Shown here in pieces: positions 30,498 through 40,868 of a DNA stretch of 64,000 bases. The DNA is from JBBRHH01 sp963788015. Its GTDB lineage: Bacteria > Planctomycetota > Phycisphaerae > Tepidisphaerales > Tepidisphaeraceae. The stretch spans positions 186,001-250,000 of the forward strand of contig CAWBEY010000012.1 in the NCBI GenBank assembly GCA_963788015.1, written 5' to 3'. The position numbers and the translations under genes were made by a program. The notes beneath the pieces were generated by a model. The model worked only from the letters and a program-made list of their open reading frames with translations, was not told where the DNA came from and did not search any database. Each line of letters starts with the position of its first letter. Position 1 is the stretch's first letter.

Positions 30498-31430
30498 ATG
30501 CCCGACCGAGTCTTCATCACCGGCGGCAGCGGCTTTGTTGGCTCGGCCATCGTTGACGAGCTTCTGCAGCGCCACTATGCGATCAACGTTCTGGTTAATC
30601 GGCACGATCTGCGCTCGAACGTGGGGACGATCAAATCTTTCAAGGGCGGCCTGTTTGATGCCGGCGCGATTGATCGCGCCATCGCCGGCTGCAATGCGGT
30701 GATTCACGTTGTCGGCATCATCATGGAGAAGCCGGCCCAGGGGATCACCTTTGAACGCCTTCACTTCGAGGCGACGCGCAATGTTGTTGATGCCGCCGTT
30801 CGCGCGGGCGTCAGGCGGTATATTCAGATGTCGGCCCTGGGCGTGCGGCCGGATGCCGCCAGCCGCTATCACCAGACCAAATACAAGGCCGAAGAATACG
30901 TGCGCCAAAGCGGGCTGGATTGGACGATCTTTCGGCCGTCGCTCATTCATGGCCCGGCCGGAGAATTCATGAAAATGGAATCCAGGTGGGTGCGCAAGGT
31001 CGCCCCGCCGTTTCTCTTCATGCCCTACTTTGGCGCGGGCATCTTTGGCCAAAAGGGGGCGGGACTCCTTCAGCCGGTCTATGTGGGCGACGTTGCGCGG
31101 GCGTTTGTTGACGCCTTAGCCAATCCGAAAACCATCGGCGAGGTTTATCCATTGGGCGGCGCGCAGCAGGTGACTTGGCCACAGCTGCACAACATCTCTG
31201 CCCAGGCCATCCGGGGCAAAAAACGGTGGGTGCTCCCCCTGCCGGCCTGGTATGCCCGGGTCCTCACCTACCTGATGCCGGGCGCGTTGCTTCCCTTCAG
31301 CCGGGATCAGGTGACGATGAGCCAGGAAGACAACACCGCCGACCTGACGAAGTTCATCCACGACTTCGGCTGGACGCCCCGACCGTTCGCGCAGGCGCTG
31401 GCATCGTATGCAACCGAGCTTCGCCAGTGA
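30498..31430 (+). CDS. Complex I NDUFA9-family SDR (atypical NAD(P)-binding epimerase-like)
   Basis: Intact, 310 residues. 'RVFITGGSGFVGSAIVDELL' is the Rossmann motif (GGSGFVG). The protein lacks a classical YxxxK pair in the usual place; instead 'RYHQTKYKAEEYVRQSGLDW' with TIFRPSLIHGP matches the atypical SDR group of NDUFA9 and related NAD(P)-sensing proteins. In bacteria these are rarely part of complex I and often bind a quinone or carotenoid-related cofactor; function here is unknown. An AAAGGA Shine-Dalgarno lies seven bases before the ATG. It is divergent from hemC. Confidence 0.85.
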   Translation: MPDRVFITGGSGFVGSAIVDELLQRHYAINVLVNRHDLRSNVGTIKSFKGGLFDAGAIDRAIAGCNAVIHVVGIIMEKPAQGITFERLHFEATRNVVDAAVRAGVRRYIQMSALGVRPDAASRYHQTKYKAEEYVRQSGLDWTIFRPSLIHGPAGEFMKMESRWVRKVAPPFLFMPYFGAGIFGQKGAGLLQPVYVGDVARAFVDALANPKTIGEVYPLGGAQQVTWPQLHNISAQAIRGKKRWVLPLPAWYARVLTYLMPGALLPFSRDQVTMSQEDNTADLTKFIHDFGWTPRPFAQALASYATELRQ

Positions 31431-31528
31431 CGCCGACTTGGTGCAAAGGCACTTTCACCACCCCTCCCGCCACGAAATAGCGGGAGGGATGGAGAAGGCC
31501 AATAGATTTCAGTTGGAGGCAGCGGCCG

Positions 31529-31783
31529 TTACAGGCCGCGAAGCTCGCGCTCGGCGCGGTGCCAGTTGTCAGATTCGCTGCCGCCTTTGCCCGACGCATA
31601 GATCTCGAAGGCTCGCTTGGCGATCTGATCCTGCGTGATTTCCTTCTTGGCAGCAGGCTTGGGCGGAATGGCCGTGTTGCGCACTTGCGTGACAACCTTG
31701 GCCGGCGCGGCCGGGACCTTGGAAATAACAGCAGCCTTGGGGGCCGAAGTAGACTTGGACGACGTAGTGACTTTCTTAGCCAT
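31529..31783 (-). CDS. DUF2934 protein with Ala/Lys/Pro-rich N-terminus
   Basis: 84 residues. The last 35 residues are the DUF2934 domain: 'QDQIAKRAFEIYASGKGGSE' followed by 'DNWHRAERELRGL' (conserved W-x-x-A-E-x-E-L). The N-terminal 48 residues are low complexity, rich in Ala, Lys, Pro and Val, as in DNA- or RNA-associated tails. Function of DUF2934 is unknown; it is abundant in Planctomycetota and soil proteobacteria. The start is preceded by GGAAGGAAC on the coding strand, a good ribosome site. Confidence 0.85.
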   Translation of the reverse strand: MAKKVTTSSKSTSAPKAAVISKVPAAPAKVVTQVRNTAIPPKPAAKKEITQDQIAKRAFEIYASGKGGSESDNWHRAERELRGL

Positions 31784-31947
31784 TGTAAAGTTCCTTCCTT
31801 AAAACAGCGGTGGTTACAACTCGACGGGATCCATCCCTGGCCCCGACGGCGACTCATCTACCACACCAGGCCATCCATGGCAAGGTGAGCGATGTAAATC
31901 TACGCTTTTTATCGGCGCCCTGTGCTGCCTCTCTTTAATCTGTTGCA

Positions 31948-33275
31948 TTATTGCACAGGGGCTATCTCAAAGTGGAGCTTCTGCGGTTTGGCGGCCGTGC
32001 GGATTTTTTCGTCGGCGGATTCCACGGTCTTAGTGAGGGTGGAGAGCTGATCCTTCAGCTCAGCCGGGGCGTTGGCGGCGATGGCTTTCTGAGAGAGGCC
32101 TGCGCCATTGGCTAACGAGATTTTCCTTGGCGTTCACCTCGGCGAGGATGGCGCGCGATTGGGCAATGATGGGGGTCACCTCCTTGGATTTGGCATCGCG
32201 GGGAAGGGTGGTGAGGTTCAGCCCGGACTCAAGGTCTTTGGAGGAGACGACGGCGGCGGGAACATTGTTGATCTTGAGGGTGTATTTGCCTTCGGGCAGG
32301 CCGATGATTTTGAGGGTGTATTGGCTGAGGGCGAGAATGGTCGGGTCGAGCGGAAGGGCATCGCGGGCGTCGTCAGGGATGGGGAATGGGGAGCGTTCGT
32401 CGAGACGATCGAACTCGATCTTGCCACCGTCGGCTTTGAGGTTGTCCACCTTACAGCCTTTGGCTTGGTCAAGCTTCCCGCTGGCGATGCTGACGCTGCT
32501 GACGAAGGGATCGGCGCCAAGGTCCTTGAGGAGGGCGGCGGCCATCATGATCTGACCCGTCGGGCCGGGGTGGACGGCATCCCCATGAAGCGAAACACCT
32601 TTGAGCTTGGTTCCTTCCTGGGCCGCAAGAAATGCGCAGGTGATCGACGCCCGCAAGTGTGTCGTCGGTGGAAATCTGTTTAAGAACGGGAAGCGCGTTG
32701 GCGAAGCCTTCGTGGGGCTTGTTGTTGGCCCAGACGTCAACCAGGGCGTGGAACTGGTCGGCGAATGGAATATTTTCCTTTGCCGCGTACTCCTTGAGGG
32801 CGGCCGCGTATTCGTGCAGGCGGTTGGTGGGGCCCATGGCCTGGAGGGTGGTGCCGTTATTAATCGGGCTTGAGGTGAGGATGACGGGGCGGGCGTTGAT
32901 GGCGCGGATCCGGCCGACCATGGTCTTCATGTTTTCGACAAACTTGTCGGTCGGCGTGCCGCCCTGATCGTTCATACCCAACTCGACGGAGACAACAGTG
33001 GGATGCCAGGCGGCGATGTCGTAGTCGAAGCGGGCGAGAGTGCTGGGGATGGTGTGGCCGCCGACGCCGGAGTTGCGGAAGGCGAACTTGAGGTCGGGAT
33101 AGCGGGCAAAGCAGAAGGCCTCGAAGTAGTTGGAATGAAGGTGCTGGGCAGTGATGCTGTCGCCGGCCATGACCCAGAGATCGCCTTCCTTAAGAGGAAA
33201 TTCTGCAGCGCGGGCGATGGGGAGACAGGACAGGAGAGCGAGAAGGAGGACAAGACGATTGCGTGGGCGGTTCAT
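31948..33275 (-). CDS. SGNH/GDSL hydrolase, secreted (two frameshifts)
   Basis: Restored length is about 442 residues. A signal peptide (LVLLLALLSCLPIARA) precedes the SGNH domain: block I is VMAGDSITAQ with the nucleophile Ser, block II Gly is in NSGVGGHTIPS, block III Asn is in VELGMNDQGG, and block V is HGDAVHPGPTG with Asp and His. A C-terminal domain of about 130 residues ('LKIIGLPEGKYTLKINNVPA') carries Ser/Lys-rich helices. Such proteins act as carbohydrate esterases or lipases outside the cell. Frame changes near 32650 and 32105; the restored end is LHFEIAPVQ with TAA at 31948-31950. Confidence 0.85.
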
Positions 33276-33504
33276 GAGATCCTTGGGTTGGGGTGACGGT
33301 TCTCGTGGCGTGGTTGTAACCGGTTGCCTGGGGGACGGGAAGCGGAGTTAGAGCTGGGGAGCTGAAGGGGAGGAATTTGGCCACGAATCTGCACCAATTG
33401 GCACTAATGGGGGATGGATCGGTGAATATTTTTTTTAGGCGCAAGATGGAAATCGGGGTCGCGTATGGCCTGTTGAACCTTAACCCCCTTTTTAGGAGAT
33501 TGTC

Positions 33505-34432
33505 ATGGCAAGGAAACTTCTCACTCTCGCGGCTCTTGGGATGTTGACGGGCGCTTCGGCGGCATCGGCGCAGACCAATGATGTAAACGGCTTGATCGGG
33601 CGGCGCGGCCCCGTCACGCAAACATCGGCCGAGGGATCGCTGCAAAGCGCCCACGGCAAATGTTTCGATTACGCGGTGCCGGCCGGTTCGCGCGTGGCCG
33701 AGGAAGGCCAATTCGCGGTCGTGCTGGTTGCGCCCGACAGCCAGGCGCTGACGGTGATGACCGGCAACTGCGGGTTGCCCAAGAATTCAAATCCGGGCCA
33801 ATTCGTCGCCAACAAGCTGGCGATGTTCCGGTATCCCGACCTTCGCATGAGCGACCAGCCCCGCCAGGTGCAGGCAATCAACGGCTTCGCGGCGGCCTGG
33901 CAGTTTGACTATGCATATTCGGCTAACGGCGTGCCCTGCCGGCGGCGTCGCGACATGCCATGTGCGGCCCGGGTATGACACGTGCGACATGGTGATGACG
34001 CTGGCGGCCTCGACCAAAGCGCAGTGGGGCCAGTATGCCGGATGGCTGCCGCAGGTGCCGACGCGATTTGCGGCGACCAATAGCAGCGCCTTTGGCGCGT
34101 CCGGCGTGGCGCAGCAGAATCTGGCCAACTCCGAGGCGTATGGGAATCAACTGCGCGAATACCGCGAGTGGAGCGCAAAGACGCAGGCGGAAGTGACCCG
34201 AGACCGGCAGATTTCCCAAGACCGCAACAACTTCGACTTCCGCCAGAACCTCGGCAACGTGACGCGCTACGACGATCCATACACCGGCCGCTCCGTCGAT
34301 CTTTCCTCCAACAACGTGGTGTACTGGGTAAACACCACCAACGGCCGAATCCTTGGAGACGCCAACTCCTCCTTTGATCCACGAACGGCAACGGATCCGA
34401 ACTGGCAGCGCATGCAGACCAGCGGGCGGTAG
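33505..34432 (+). CDS. Secreted protein of unknown function (one frameshift)
   Basis: About 309 residues. A clean signal peptide (LLTLAALGMLTGASAASAQ) follows ATG 33505, which is preceded by a TTAGGAG ribosome site. The first half contains paired cysteines (GKCFDYAVP and TGNCGLP) and 'FAVVLVAPDSQALTVMTGNC', suggestive of a disulfide-bonded sensor-like domain. The second half, after the frame break near 33940, has 'YTGRSVDLSSNNVVYWVNTT' and an N/R-rich coiled stretch. No family name is recognised. It ends before a strong terminator. Confidence 0.6.
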
Positions 34433-34458
34433 GATGAAGATGGAACCTTGAGTTTCGC

Positions 34459-34487
34459 GCCGGTCCAGATGGCCGGGCTTTTTTTGG
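34459..34487 (+). terminator. Terminator after the secreted protein gene
   Basis: CCGG-T-CC pairs with GG-CCGG across an AGAT loop (about 34460-34476, one bulged T), then GCTTTTTTT. It lies 28 bases past the stop codon. Confidence 0.8.
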
Positions 34488-34534
34488 GAGTCTTGGATTA
34501 TGCAGCCGTACAGACGGATCGATTTCTCCGTTCC

Positions 34535-35936
34535 TCAGACTTTCGCAAATCGCCATTTGCCCCGTGCGAAGCGCAGGTAGATTAACAGTCCACGAACGAG
34601 GAGTTCGCCGCTGAGCACCAGCCAGATGGCGACGAGGCCCTGGTGGAGCCATAGGCCGACGATGAGAACGCCGGCGAGGCGCAGGCCCAGGATGCTGGCG
34701 AGGTTGATAAGCATGACGGCGAAGGTATCGCCGGCGCCGCGAAGGCGCCGCCGAAAATCGCGGTGGAGGCGAAGCTGAACTGGATGAAGCCGGTGATGAA
34801 AAGGCACTTGGCGGTCATGTCGGCGACGTGCGGGTTGTGGGGGGACATGAGAAATGCGAGGGGCTTGCCGGCGAAGATGAACAAGAGGCCGCAGGAGACC
34901 ATGATGGCCGCGCCCAAGGCGTACGACAGATAGGCGGACTTGGTGGCGCGGTCCGGGCGGCGCATGCCCAGCGATTGGCCGACCATGGTGGCGGCGGCGG
35001 TGGCGACGGCGAAGCCGGCCATGTAGCTAAGGCCTTCGATGCGAACAGCATTGATGTGGGCGGCGGGAAGTTCGTTAGAAGGGTCCATGTGGTTGATGAC
35101 ATAGACGACGCCAAATTGGGCCACCCAGACAAGCAGTCCTTCAAAGCCGCTGGGGATGCCGATGCGGAAGATGCGCTTCAACGTGAGCCAGTGGGGGCGG
35201 AGGCGGTGGAGGTGAAGCCGGATGCCGCCTCGGCCGGCGACGAGCACGAAAAACTGGAGAACACCGCCGGTGGTGTAGGCGATGACGGTGCCGGTGGCGA
35301 TGCCGGTGAAGCCCATTTTGGGCAGGCCCATCGCGCCGCGGGTAAGGGTGTAGGTGAGGAACATGTTGATGACGTCGACCACGATCATGGCGACGGCCGG
35401 GGTGATGGTGTCACCTGCACCTCGGAGAGCCGCGTTGGCGACGAACATCAGCGTCATGAAAGGCATGGCGAAGGCGAGCATGCGCAGGTAGGAATGGGCG
35501 AGGGCAGGGGCGTCGCCGGTGAGGCCGGTGAGGTTTACCAGGGGCGTGGCGGCGATGTAGATGAAGATGCCGAAGAGAATGCCGAGAATGGTGGAGGCGG
35601 TGACGGATTGCCCGCAAACGCTGTTGGCCAGTGAGCGGTGGCGGGCGCCTTTGCGCGGGCGATGATGGCGGTGGCGCCGGTGCCGACGGCGGCGACGATC
35701 AGGCCGACGAACCACATGAAATAAGAGACCGTGCCGACCGCGGCAGTCGCGGCGGAGGAGTTGCCGGGGAGCGTGTTGGCCATGTAGGTGTCCGTGACAC
35801 CGACGGCCATGTGGAGCATGTTCTCCAGCATGACGGGCAACGAAAGGGCCAGAAGCTGGCGAAGCAGCGATGAGGTGGTTTCGTGATCGCGGGCGTAGCG
35901 AAAGTGTGGCTGGTTTGGCGTAGTGCGCTGGGTCAT
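34535..35936 (-). CDS. MATE family efflux transporter (two frameshifts)
   Basis: Restored length is about 467 residues and 12 membrane segments, the standard MATE size. The two homologous halves each carry the diagnostic loop: NAALRGAGDTITPAVAM in the first half and, after the frame change near 34750, 'FRGAGDTFAVMLINL' in the second. 'LPVMLENMLHMAVGVTDTYM' is helix 1. It exports cationic drugs or metabolites by Na+ or H+ antiport. A second frame change is near 35600. Divergent neighbours: the secreted-protein terminator on the left and sodC (same strand) on the right. Confidence 0.88.
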
Positions 35937-36052
35937 GAATTACGGATCGTAGGCAGAAGCGCAAGAGGGTTGTTCACTCAGCCCCGAATCAATCGACCCG
36001 GGGTGCAATGAGTTGATGGGAGGATCATTGCGCTAACGCGCGGGCGAAACTT

Positions 36053-36631
36053 TCAAGGCTTGCCTACGCCGATGGTGCCACAGGCGATTCGGCCGCCGGC
36101 GTTGCCGACGGGCTGGCTGAAGTCGTCGGGCTTGGCATGGATGATGATGCCGCGGCCGATGATCGGGGCCTGCGCTCCGGCAATGGTGAGGCCTTCGAGC
36201 GTGAGTTCCAGGTGCGCCTTCCCGGACGCGTCGGCTTGGAGGTTGCCCATGTCGCCCGGGTGGCGCTTGTCGGCGGGGTCGGTGGGCTTGCCGTGCTGGT
36301 GGCCTTCGGGGTTGTAATGGCCACCCGCGCTTTTGCCCTCGGGATCGGAGCAATCGCCAAACTCGTGAATGTGAAAGGCATGTTGGGAATTGGGTTCCAG
36401 TCCGGTGATGTCGGCGACAACTTTCAACTTGTCAGCGCCGTCCTGGGTAAAGTGAACGACGCCCATGACTTTGCTGTCGCCCAGTGGATGAACGACGGCA
36501 ACGGCGGCGGTTGGGGCCGCCGGCGCGGCAGGTCCATCGGCGGCATGAAGCTTGGCGGCCATCATGGCGACGGTCACGATGGCAAGTATAAATCTGAGGG
36601 TCGCAGCAGTTTTCAGGGTCGTCTTCATCAC
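36053..36631 (-). CDS. sodC: Cu/Zn superoxide dismutase, periplasmic
   Basis: Intact, 192 residues. A signal peptide (FILAIVTVAMMAAKLHA) is followed by an Ala/Pro linker. The metal ligands are visible in HAFHIHEFGDC (Cu His pair), GGHYNPEGHQHG (bridging His), HPGDMGN (Zn His and Asp) and GRGIIIHAKPDD (fourth Cu His). The disulfide is FGDC to GGRIACG. It converts superoxide to peroxide and oxygen outside the cytoplasm. It faces the MarR regulator and MacAB-TolC pump across a 170-base spacer, a plausible stress-response pairing. Confidence 0.95.
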   Translation of the reverse strand: MMKTTLKTAATLRFILAIVTVAMMAAKLHAADGPAAPAAPTAAVAVVHPLGDSKVMGVVHFTQDGADKLKVVADITGLEPNSQHAFHIHEFGDCSDPEGKSAGGHYNPEGHQHGKPTDPADKRHPGDMGNLQADASGKAHLELTLEGLTIAGAQAPIIGRGIIIHAKPDDFSQPVGNAGGRIACGTIGVGKP

Positions 36632-36801
36632 GGCGGGCTCCTTTGTGTATTAGGTGTGACGTGAGCATATGGCAGATGGACGGCGGAGGGAACGGAGAAT
36701 CCCGTTCGTTCGGCCGCTGTGTGGTCCTATAAGGCAGATATCGCCGATGGAATAACCTGAGAGATCTGGCGTATTATGTCTTAGGAAGCTAAATAACTTT
36801 A

Positions 36802-37305
36802 ATGCCGTCTGCCCAACCCGCCAAGATCAACGGAAAGCCGCTGCCGGAGCATTCGCTTCAGGGTCTGGTGCGCACGTTCGGACTGCTCGAGCGGGTGATG
36901 CAGCCCTACTTTGCACGGTTCGGCATCAGCGGCGCGCAGTGGGGGTTGCTGCGGATGCTGTATCGGGACTTGGAAGCGGGCGGCGATGGGCTGCGGTCGA
37001 CGGATTTGAGTGACCGGCTGCTGGTCAGGCCGCCGAGCGTGACGGGAGTAGTTGATCGGCTGGTTCGGCTGGGGCTGGTGGAGCGGACAGTTGTGCTCAC
37101 GGATACGCGCGCCAAGCAGGTGAAGCTTACTGACAAGGGAAAGCAGTTGGTCGAGCGCGTCATGGCAACGCATCGCGAACAGGTTGAGGGAATATTAAAT
37201 GCCTTGAGCGTCACCGAACAGGCTGAGTTGAATGTCCTGCTCCATCGCCTTGGAAATCACCTGGAGCAATTGCTGGAAGAGGGTTGGATGGCAGCGGCGA
37301 AGTAA
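36802..37305 (+). CDS. MarR family transcriptional regulator
   Basis: Intact, 167 residues. The winged helix-turn-helix is at about residues 40-115: 'GLLRMLYRDLEAGGDGLRST' then 'LSDRLLVRPPSVTGVVDRLV' (recognition helix) and 'RLGLVERTVVLTDTRAKQVK' (wing, with the DxRxx motif). MarR dimers bind phenolic ligands or react with oxidants and repress efflux or stress genes. Its position directly ahead of the efflux operon, 57 bases before the adaptor gene, and opposite sodC argues that it controls one or both. The spacer 36632-36801 is where its operator should lie; no clear palindrome was found by eye. Confidence 0.9.
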   Translation: MPSAQPAKINGKPLPEHSLQGLVRTFGLLERVMQPYFARFGISGAQWGLLRMLYRDLEAGGDGLRSTDLSDRLLVRPPSVTGVVDRLVRLGLVERTVVLTDTRAKQVKLTDKGKQLVERVMATHREQVEGILNALSVTEQAELNVLLHRLGNHLEQLLEEGWMAAAK

Positions 37306-37361
37306 GGCCTGTTTGGCCTTGGGTATGTTGCGACGAGGAATCGAAAACTGTCAGGTTGTTT

Positions 37362-38763
37362 ATGTCATCGCGAATGAAAACGATTTTGATTTGTGTGGCC
37401 GTGGTCTGTCTGGCACTGGCGGTTGGCGGGTGGCAATGGCTGCACGCAAGCGCATCGGCGGGAGCATTTCGCACCGTGGATGTCAAACGCGGCGACTTGA
37501 TGTCCGTCATCACCGCAACCGGCACGGTCGAGCCCGAGGAAGTGGTGGACGTGGAGGCGCAGGTGACGGGCATCATCGACAAATTCGGCCACGACTCGAT
37601 CAATACGAATCAACTGATCGACTACGGATCGGAAGTTGAGGCGGGGGATCTGCTGGCACACATCGATGACACGGTCTACCGATCGCGCGTTTCCCAGCGC
37701 AGCGCAGCTGGAGACGGCCAAGGCGGGGGTGTTGCGTGCGGCGGCGGACGTGAATCAGATGAAGGCGAAGCTCAACCAGGCGCAGCACGATTGGGAGCGG
37801 GCCAAGAAGATCGGCCCGTCAGACGCACTGGCGCAAAACGATTACGACATGTATGAGGCGAACTACGAGACCGCCAAGGCGAATGTTGCGGTGAACGAGG
37901 CGGCCCTGGTGCAGGCGCAGCAGGCCGTGCCGCAGGCAGAGGCGGCGCTGCAGGAGCAGCAGCGGAATTTGGACTACTGCACGATCATGTCGCCGGTGAA
38001 GGGGATCATCATCGATCGCCGCGTGAACGTGGGGCAGACGATTGTGTCCAACCAGAGCGCGTCGAGCATGTTCCTGATCGCCAAGGATCTAAGCCACATG
38101 CAGGTCTGGACGTCGGTGAACGAGGCCGACATCGCCAACATTTATCCAAAGCAGCCGGTGACTTTCACCTGCGATGCGCTGCCGGGTGAGACGTTTAACG
38201 GCGAGGTGCGAAAGGTGCGGCCCAATGCGCAGATGACGCAGAACGTGGTGACGTACACGGTGGAGGTTGCGGCCGAGAACAGAGATCGGCGGCTGTTTCC
38301 TTACCTGACCGCCAACGTGCAGTTCCTGGTGGCGCAGCGGAATGATGCGTTCTTGGTGCCCAATGCGGCGCTGCGGTGGTATCCCCAGCCGCGCAGGTTT
38401 CGCCGGAGTGCCGCGACGCGGCCGAGCGCGCCGCAGGCCCGAGCGGCAACATGGGGGAGCAAGGCAACGAGGGAGCTGGGCGGTCGACCACCCGCCCCGC
38501 CACGCGCTCCAGAAGCCGAAAGCAGAGCCGCCTCGGTCACGGGACGCTCTGGGTGCAGGACGGGAAATATGTGAAGCCTGATGCAGGTGCGGATCGGGAT
38601 TACCGATGGCCTGAACACGGAAGTCGCGGGGAAGACTTGAAGGAAGGGATGCAGGCAATCATCGGTGAGGCCCGGCCACAACGCCGACGCGGGCGAGGTG
38701 AAGAATCCGTTCGCGCCGCAGTTCCCCGGACGGCGACCTGCCGGCGGCGGCGGGGGTCGGTAA
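37362..38763 (+). CDS. Efflux periplasmic adaptor (MacA-like membrane fusion protein; several frameshifts)
   Basis: Restored length is about 467 residues. 'TILICVAVVCLALAVGGWQW' is the N-terminal membrane anchor. The barrel-sandwich halves are 'VITATGTVEPEEVVDVEAQV' and 'YCTIMSPVKGIIIDRRVNVG', separated by a long alpha-hairpin ('ANVAVNEAALVQAQQAVPQA'), as in MacA/HlyD proteins that bridge to TolC. The C-terminus is restored to 'VRIGITDGLNTEV' and a Gly-rich tail ending at TAA 38761-38763. Frame changes lie near 37700, 38395 and 38580. The first gene of a three-component efflux operon with the ATPase five bases downstream. Confidence 0.85.
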
Positions 38764-38767
38764 ATCC

Positions 38768-39476
38768 ATGGAACTCATCAAGCTGGACAATCTCTGCAAG
38801 ACCTACTTCCTGGGCGAGGTGGACGTGCCGGTGCTCAAAGGCGTTTCGCTGCGCGTGGATCGTGGCGAACTGGTGGCGCTGATGGGCGCTTCGGGATCGG
38901 GCAAGTCAACGCTGATGAATATTCTGGGCGGACTGGATCGGGCTACATCCGGGGAATATTGGCTTGACGGGCAGGAGATCACAGCACTTTCGGCCGACGA
39001 GCGTGCCATGGTGCGGAACCGCAAGATTGGGTTTGTCTTTCAGAGCTTTAATCTGCTGCCGCGCACCAGCGCCCTGGACAACGTGATGATGCCGCTGGCT
39101 TACACGGCGCAGGGGATGACCGATCGGGAGGCGCGGCAGCGGCGCCATGGAATTGCTGACGCGGGTGGGTCTGGGAGATCGGATGCATCACGAGCCCTCG
39201 CAGCTATCGGGAGGCCAGCAGCAGCGCGTGGCGATCGCGCGGTCGCTGGTGAACTATCCGCCCCTGCTGTTTGCCGACGAACCGACCGGCAATCTCGATT
39301 CGCATACAAGCGAGGAGATTTTGCGGATGTTTCAGAAGCTCAATGAGGAAGAGGGGATCACGATCATTCTGGTGACTCACGATCAAAACGTCGCGCAACA
39401 TGCAAAGCGGACGATTCGGATTCGCGACGGGCTGATCGAGGCCGGGGCATATACGGGCGACGCGGCGGGTGCATAG
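38768..39476 (+). CDS. ABC transporter ATPase of MacB/LolD type (one frameshift)
   Basis: About 236 residues. Walker A is GASGSGKST, the Q-loop is 'GFVFQSFNLLPR', the signature is LSGGQQQRVAIARSLV and Walker B is LLFADEPTGNLDS, with the H-loop in LVTHDQ. The frame breaks near 39140, inside the GGCGCC repeats ahead of MELLTRVGLGDR. It powers the MacB-type permease encoded seven bases downstream, driving mechanotransmission-type export through TolC. In classical MacB this domain is fused to the permease; here the subunits are separate. Confidence 0.92.
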
Positions 39477-39483
39477 GAGTTGT

Positions 39484-40846
39484 ATGCGGATCTACAAGGT
39501 ATTTCGAACGGCACTGCACGCGTTGCGGCGGAACATCATGCGCTCGGTGCTGACGACGCTGGGCATCATCATCGGCATCGCCGCCGTGATCGCGATGATG
39601 GAGATCGGCAACGGCGTATCCACGATGAACTCGCGGGCGATTGCGAGTCTCGGGGCCAACAATCTGCTGATCCGGCCCGGCTCGGCGGCGAGCGGCGGCT
39701 TCAACTTCGGCGCGGGCAGCAACATGACGCTTACGCCACAGGACGCCGATGCGATCCTGCGGGATTGTTCGATGGTGCGGGCGGCCGCCCCGGTGGTGAA
39801 CGCCGGGGCTCAGGCGATTTATCAGGGGAAGAATTATTCGCCCGGGAACATCATCGGTTCTACGCCGATGTATCTGGATGTGCGCGAATGGCCGCTAGCC
39901 GGAAGGGGCGTGTTTCACCGATCAGGACGTGCGCAGCCTCGCGAAGGTCTGCCTGATCGGGCAGACGATTCAAAAGGAATTGTTTGGCAACGAGGATCCG
40001 CTGGGCAAGGAATTGCGCCTGGGGAGCGTGAACCTGCGGGTCGTGGGAATACTCGGCGCGAAAGGCGCGAGCACATTTGGGCAGGACCAGGATGACGTGA
40101 TCATTGCGCCTTGGACGACGATCAAATTCCGCGTTAATTCCAGCGGATCGTCGGGCGGGTCGTCTTCAGGCGGCGGGGGGAACGCCATGAATTCTTTGAG
40201 TAATCCATACCCCAGCGGGTCGGTTCAACTTTATCCGTCGCTTTCTCAGATGCAGGCGGCCGACATGCCCGCGCCGATTCGGTTTGTGACGGTGGGGCAA
40301 ATCCTGACGGCGGCCGCTTCGGCCGAGGACATCACGCCCGCCATGAACGAGATGACCGACCTGCTGCGCGAGCGGCATCGCATTAAGCCCGAGCAGCCCG
40401 AGGATTTTACGATCCGGGACATGACCGAGCTGATGAACACGCTGACCAGCGTGCAGACACTCTTTGGCCGGCTGCTGCTGATCGTGGCGGCGATCTCGCT
40501 GGTCGTGGGCGGCGTGGGGATCATGAACATCATGCTGGTGTCCGTCACCGAGCGGACGCGCGAGATTGGACTGCGCATGGCGGTGGGAGCGCGGTCGCGC
40601 GACATCCTGCGGCAGTTTCTGGTCGAGGCGGTGCTGCTCTGTCTTTCGGGCGGGATCATCGGCATTCTTCTGGGCCGCGGGGCGTCGGCGCTGGTGCGCT
40701 ATTTTGCGAATTGGCCGACCGAGGCGTCGATTCCGGCCATCGTGATTTCGGTGATCGTGTCGGCAACGGTGGGGATTGTCTTCGGCTTTTATCCGGCTTG
40801 GAAAGCTTCGCGGCTGGACCCCATCGAGGCACTGCGCTATGAGTGA
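39484..40846 (+). CDS. MacB-type ABC permease (FtsX-like; one frameshift)
   Basis: About 454 residues. The N-terminal helix 'ALRRNIMRSVLTTLGIIIGI' and the periplasmic core with 'LTPQDADAILRDCSMVRAAA' are MacB_PCD; three C-terminal helices ('LLLIVAAISLVVGGVGIMNI' and 'VTERTREIGLRMAVGARSRD', then 'ISVIVSATVGIVFGFYPAWK') are the FtsX domain with the coupling-helix motif ERTREIG. A Ser/Gly-rich insert (SSGSSGGSSSGGGGN) sits in the periplasmic loop. The frame breaks near 39915. The start ATG 39484 has a strong TAGGAG site. Confidence 0.92.
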
Positions 40847-40868
40847 CAAATTGGTTGCGAGGAGACGA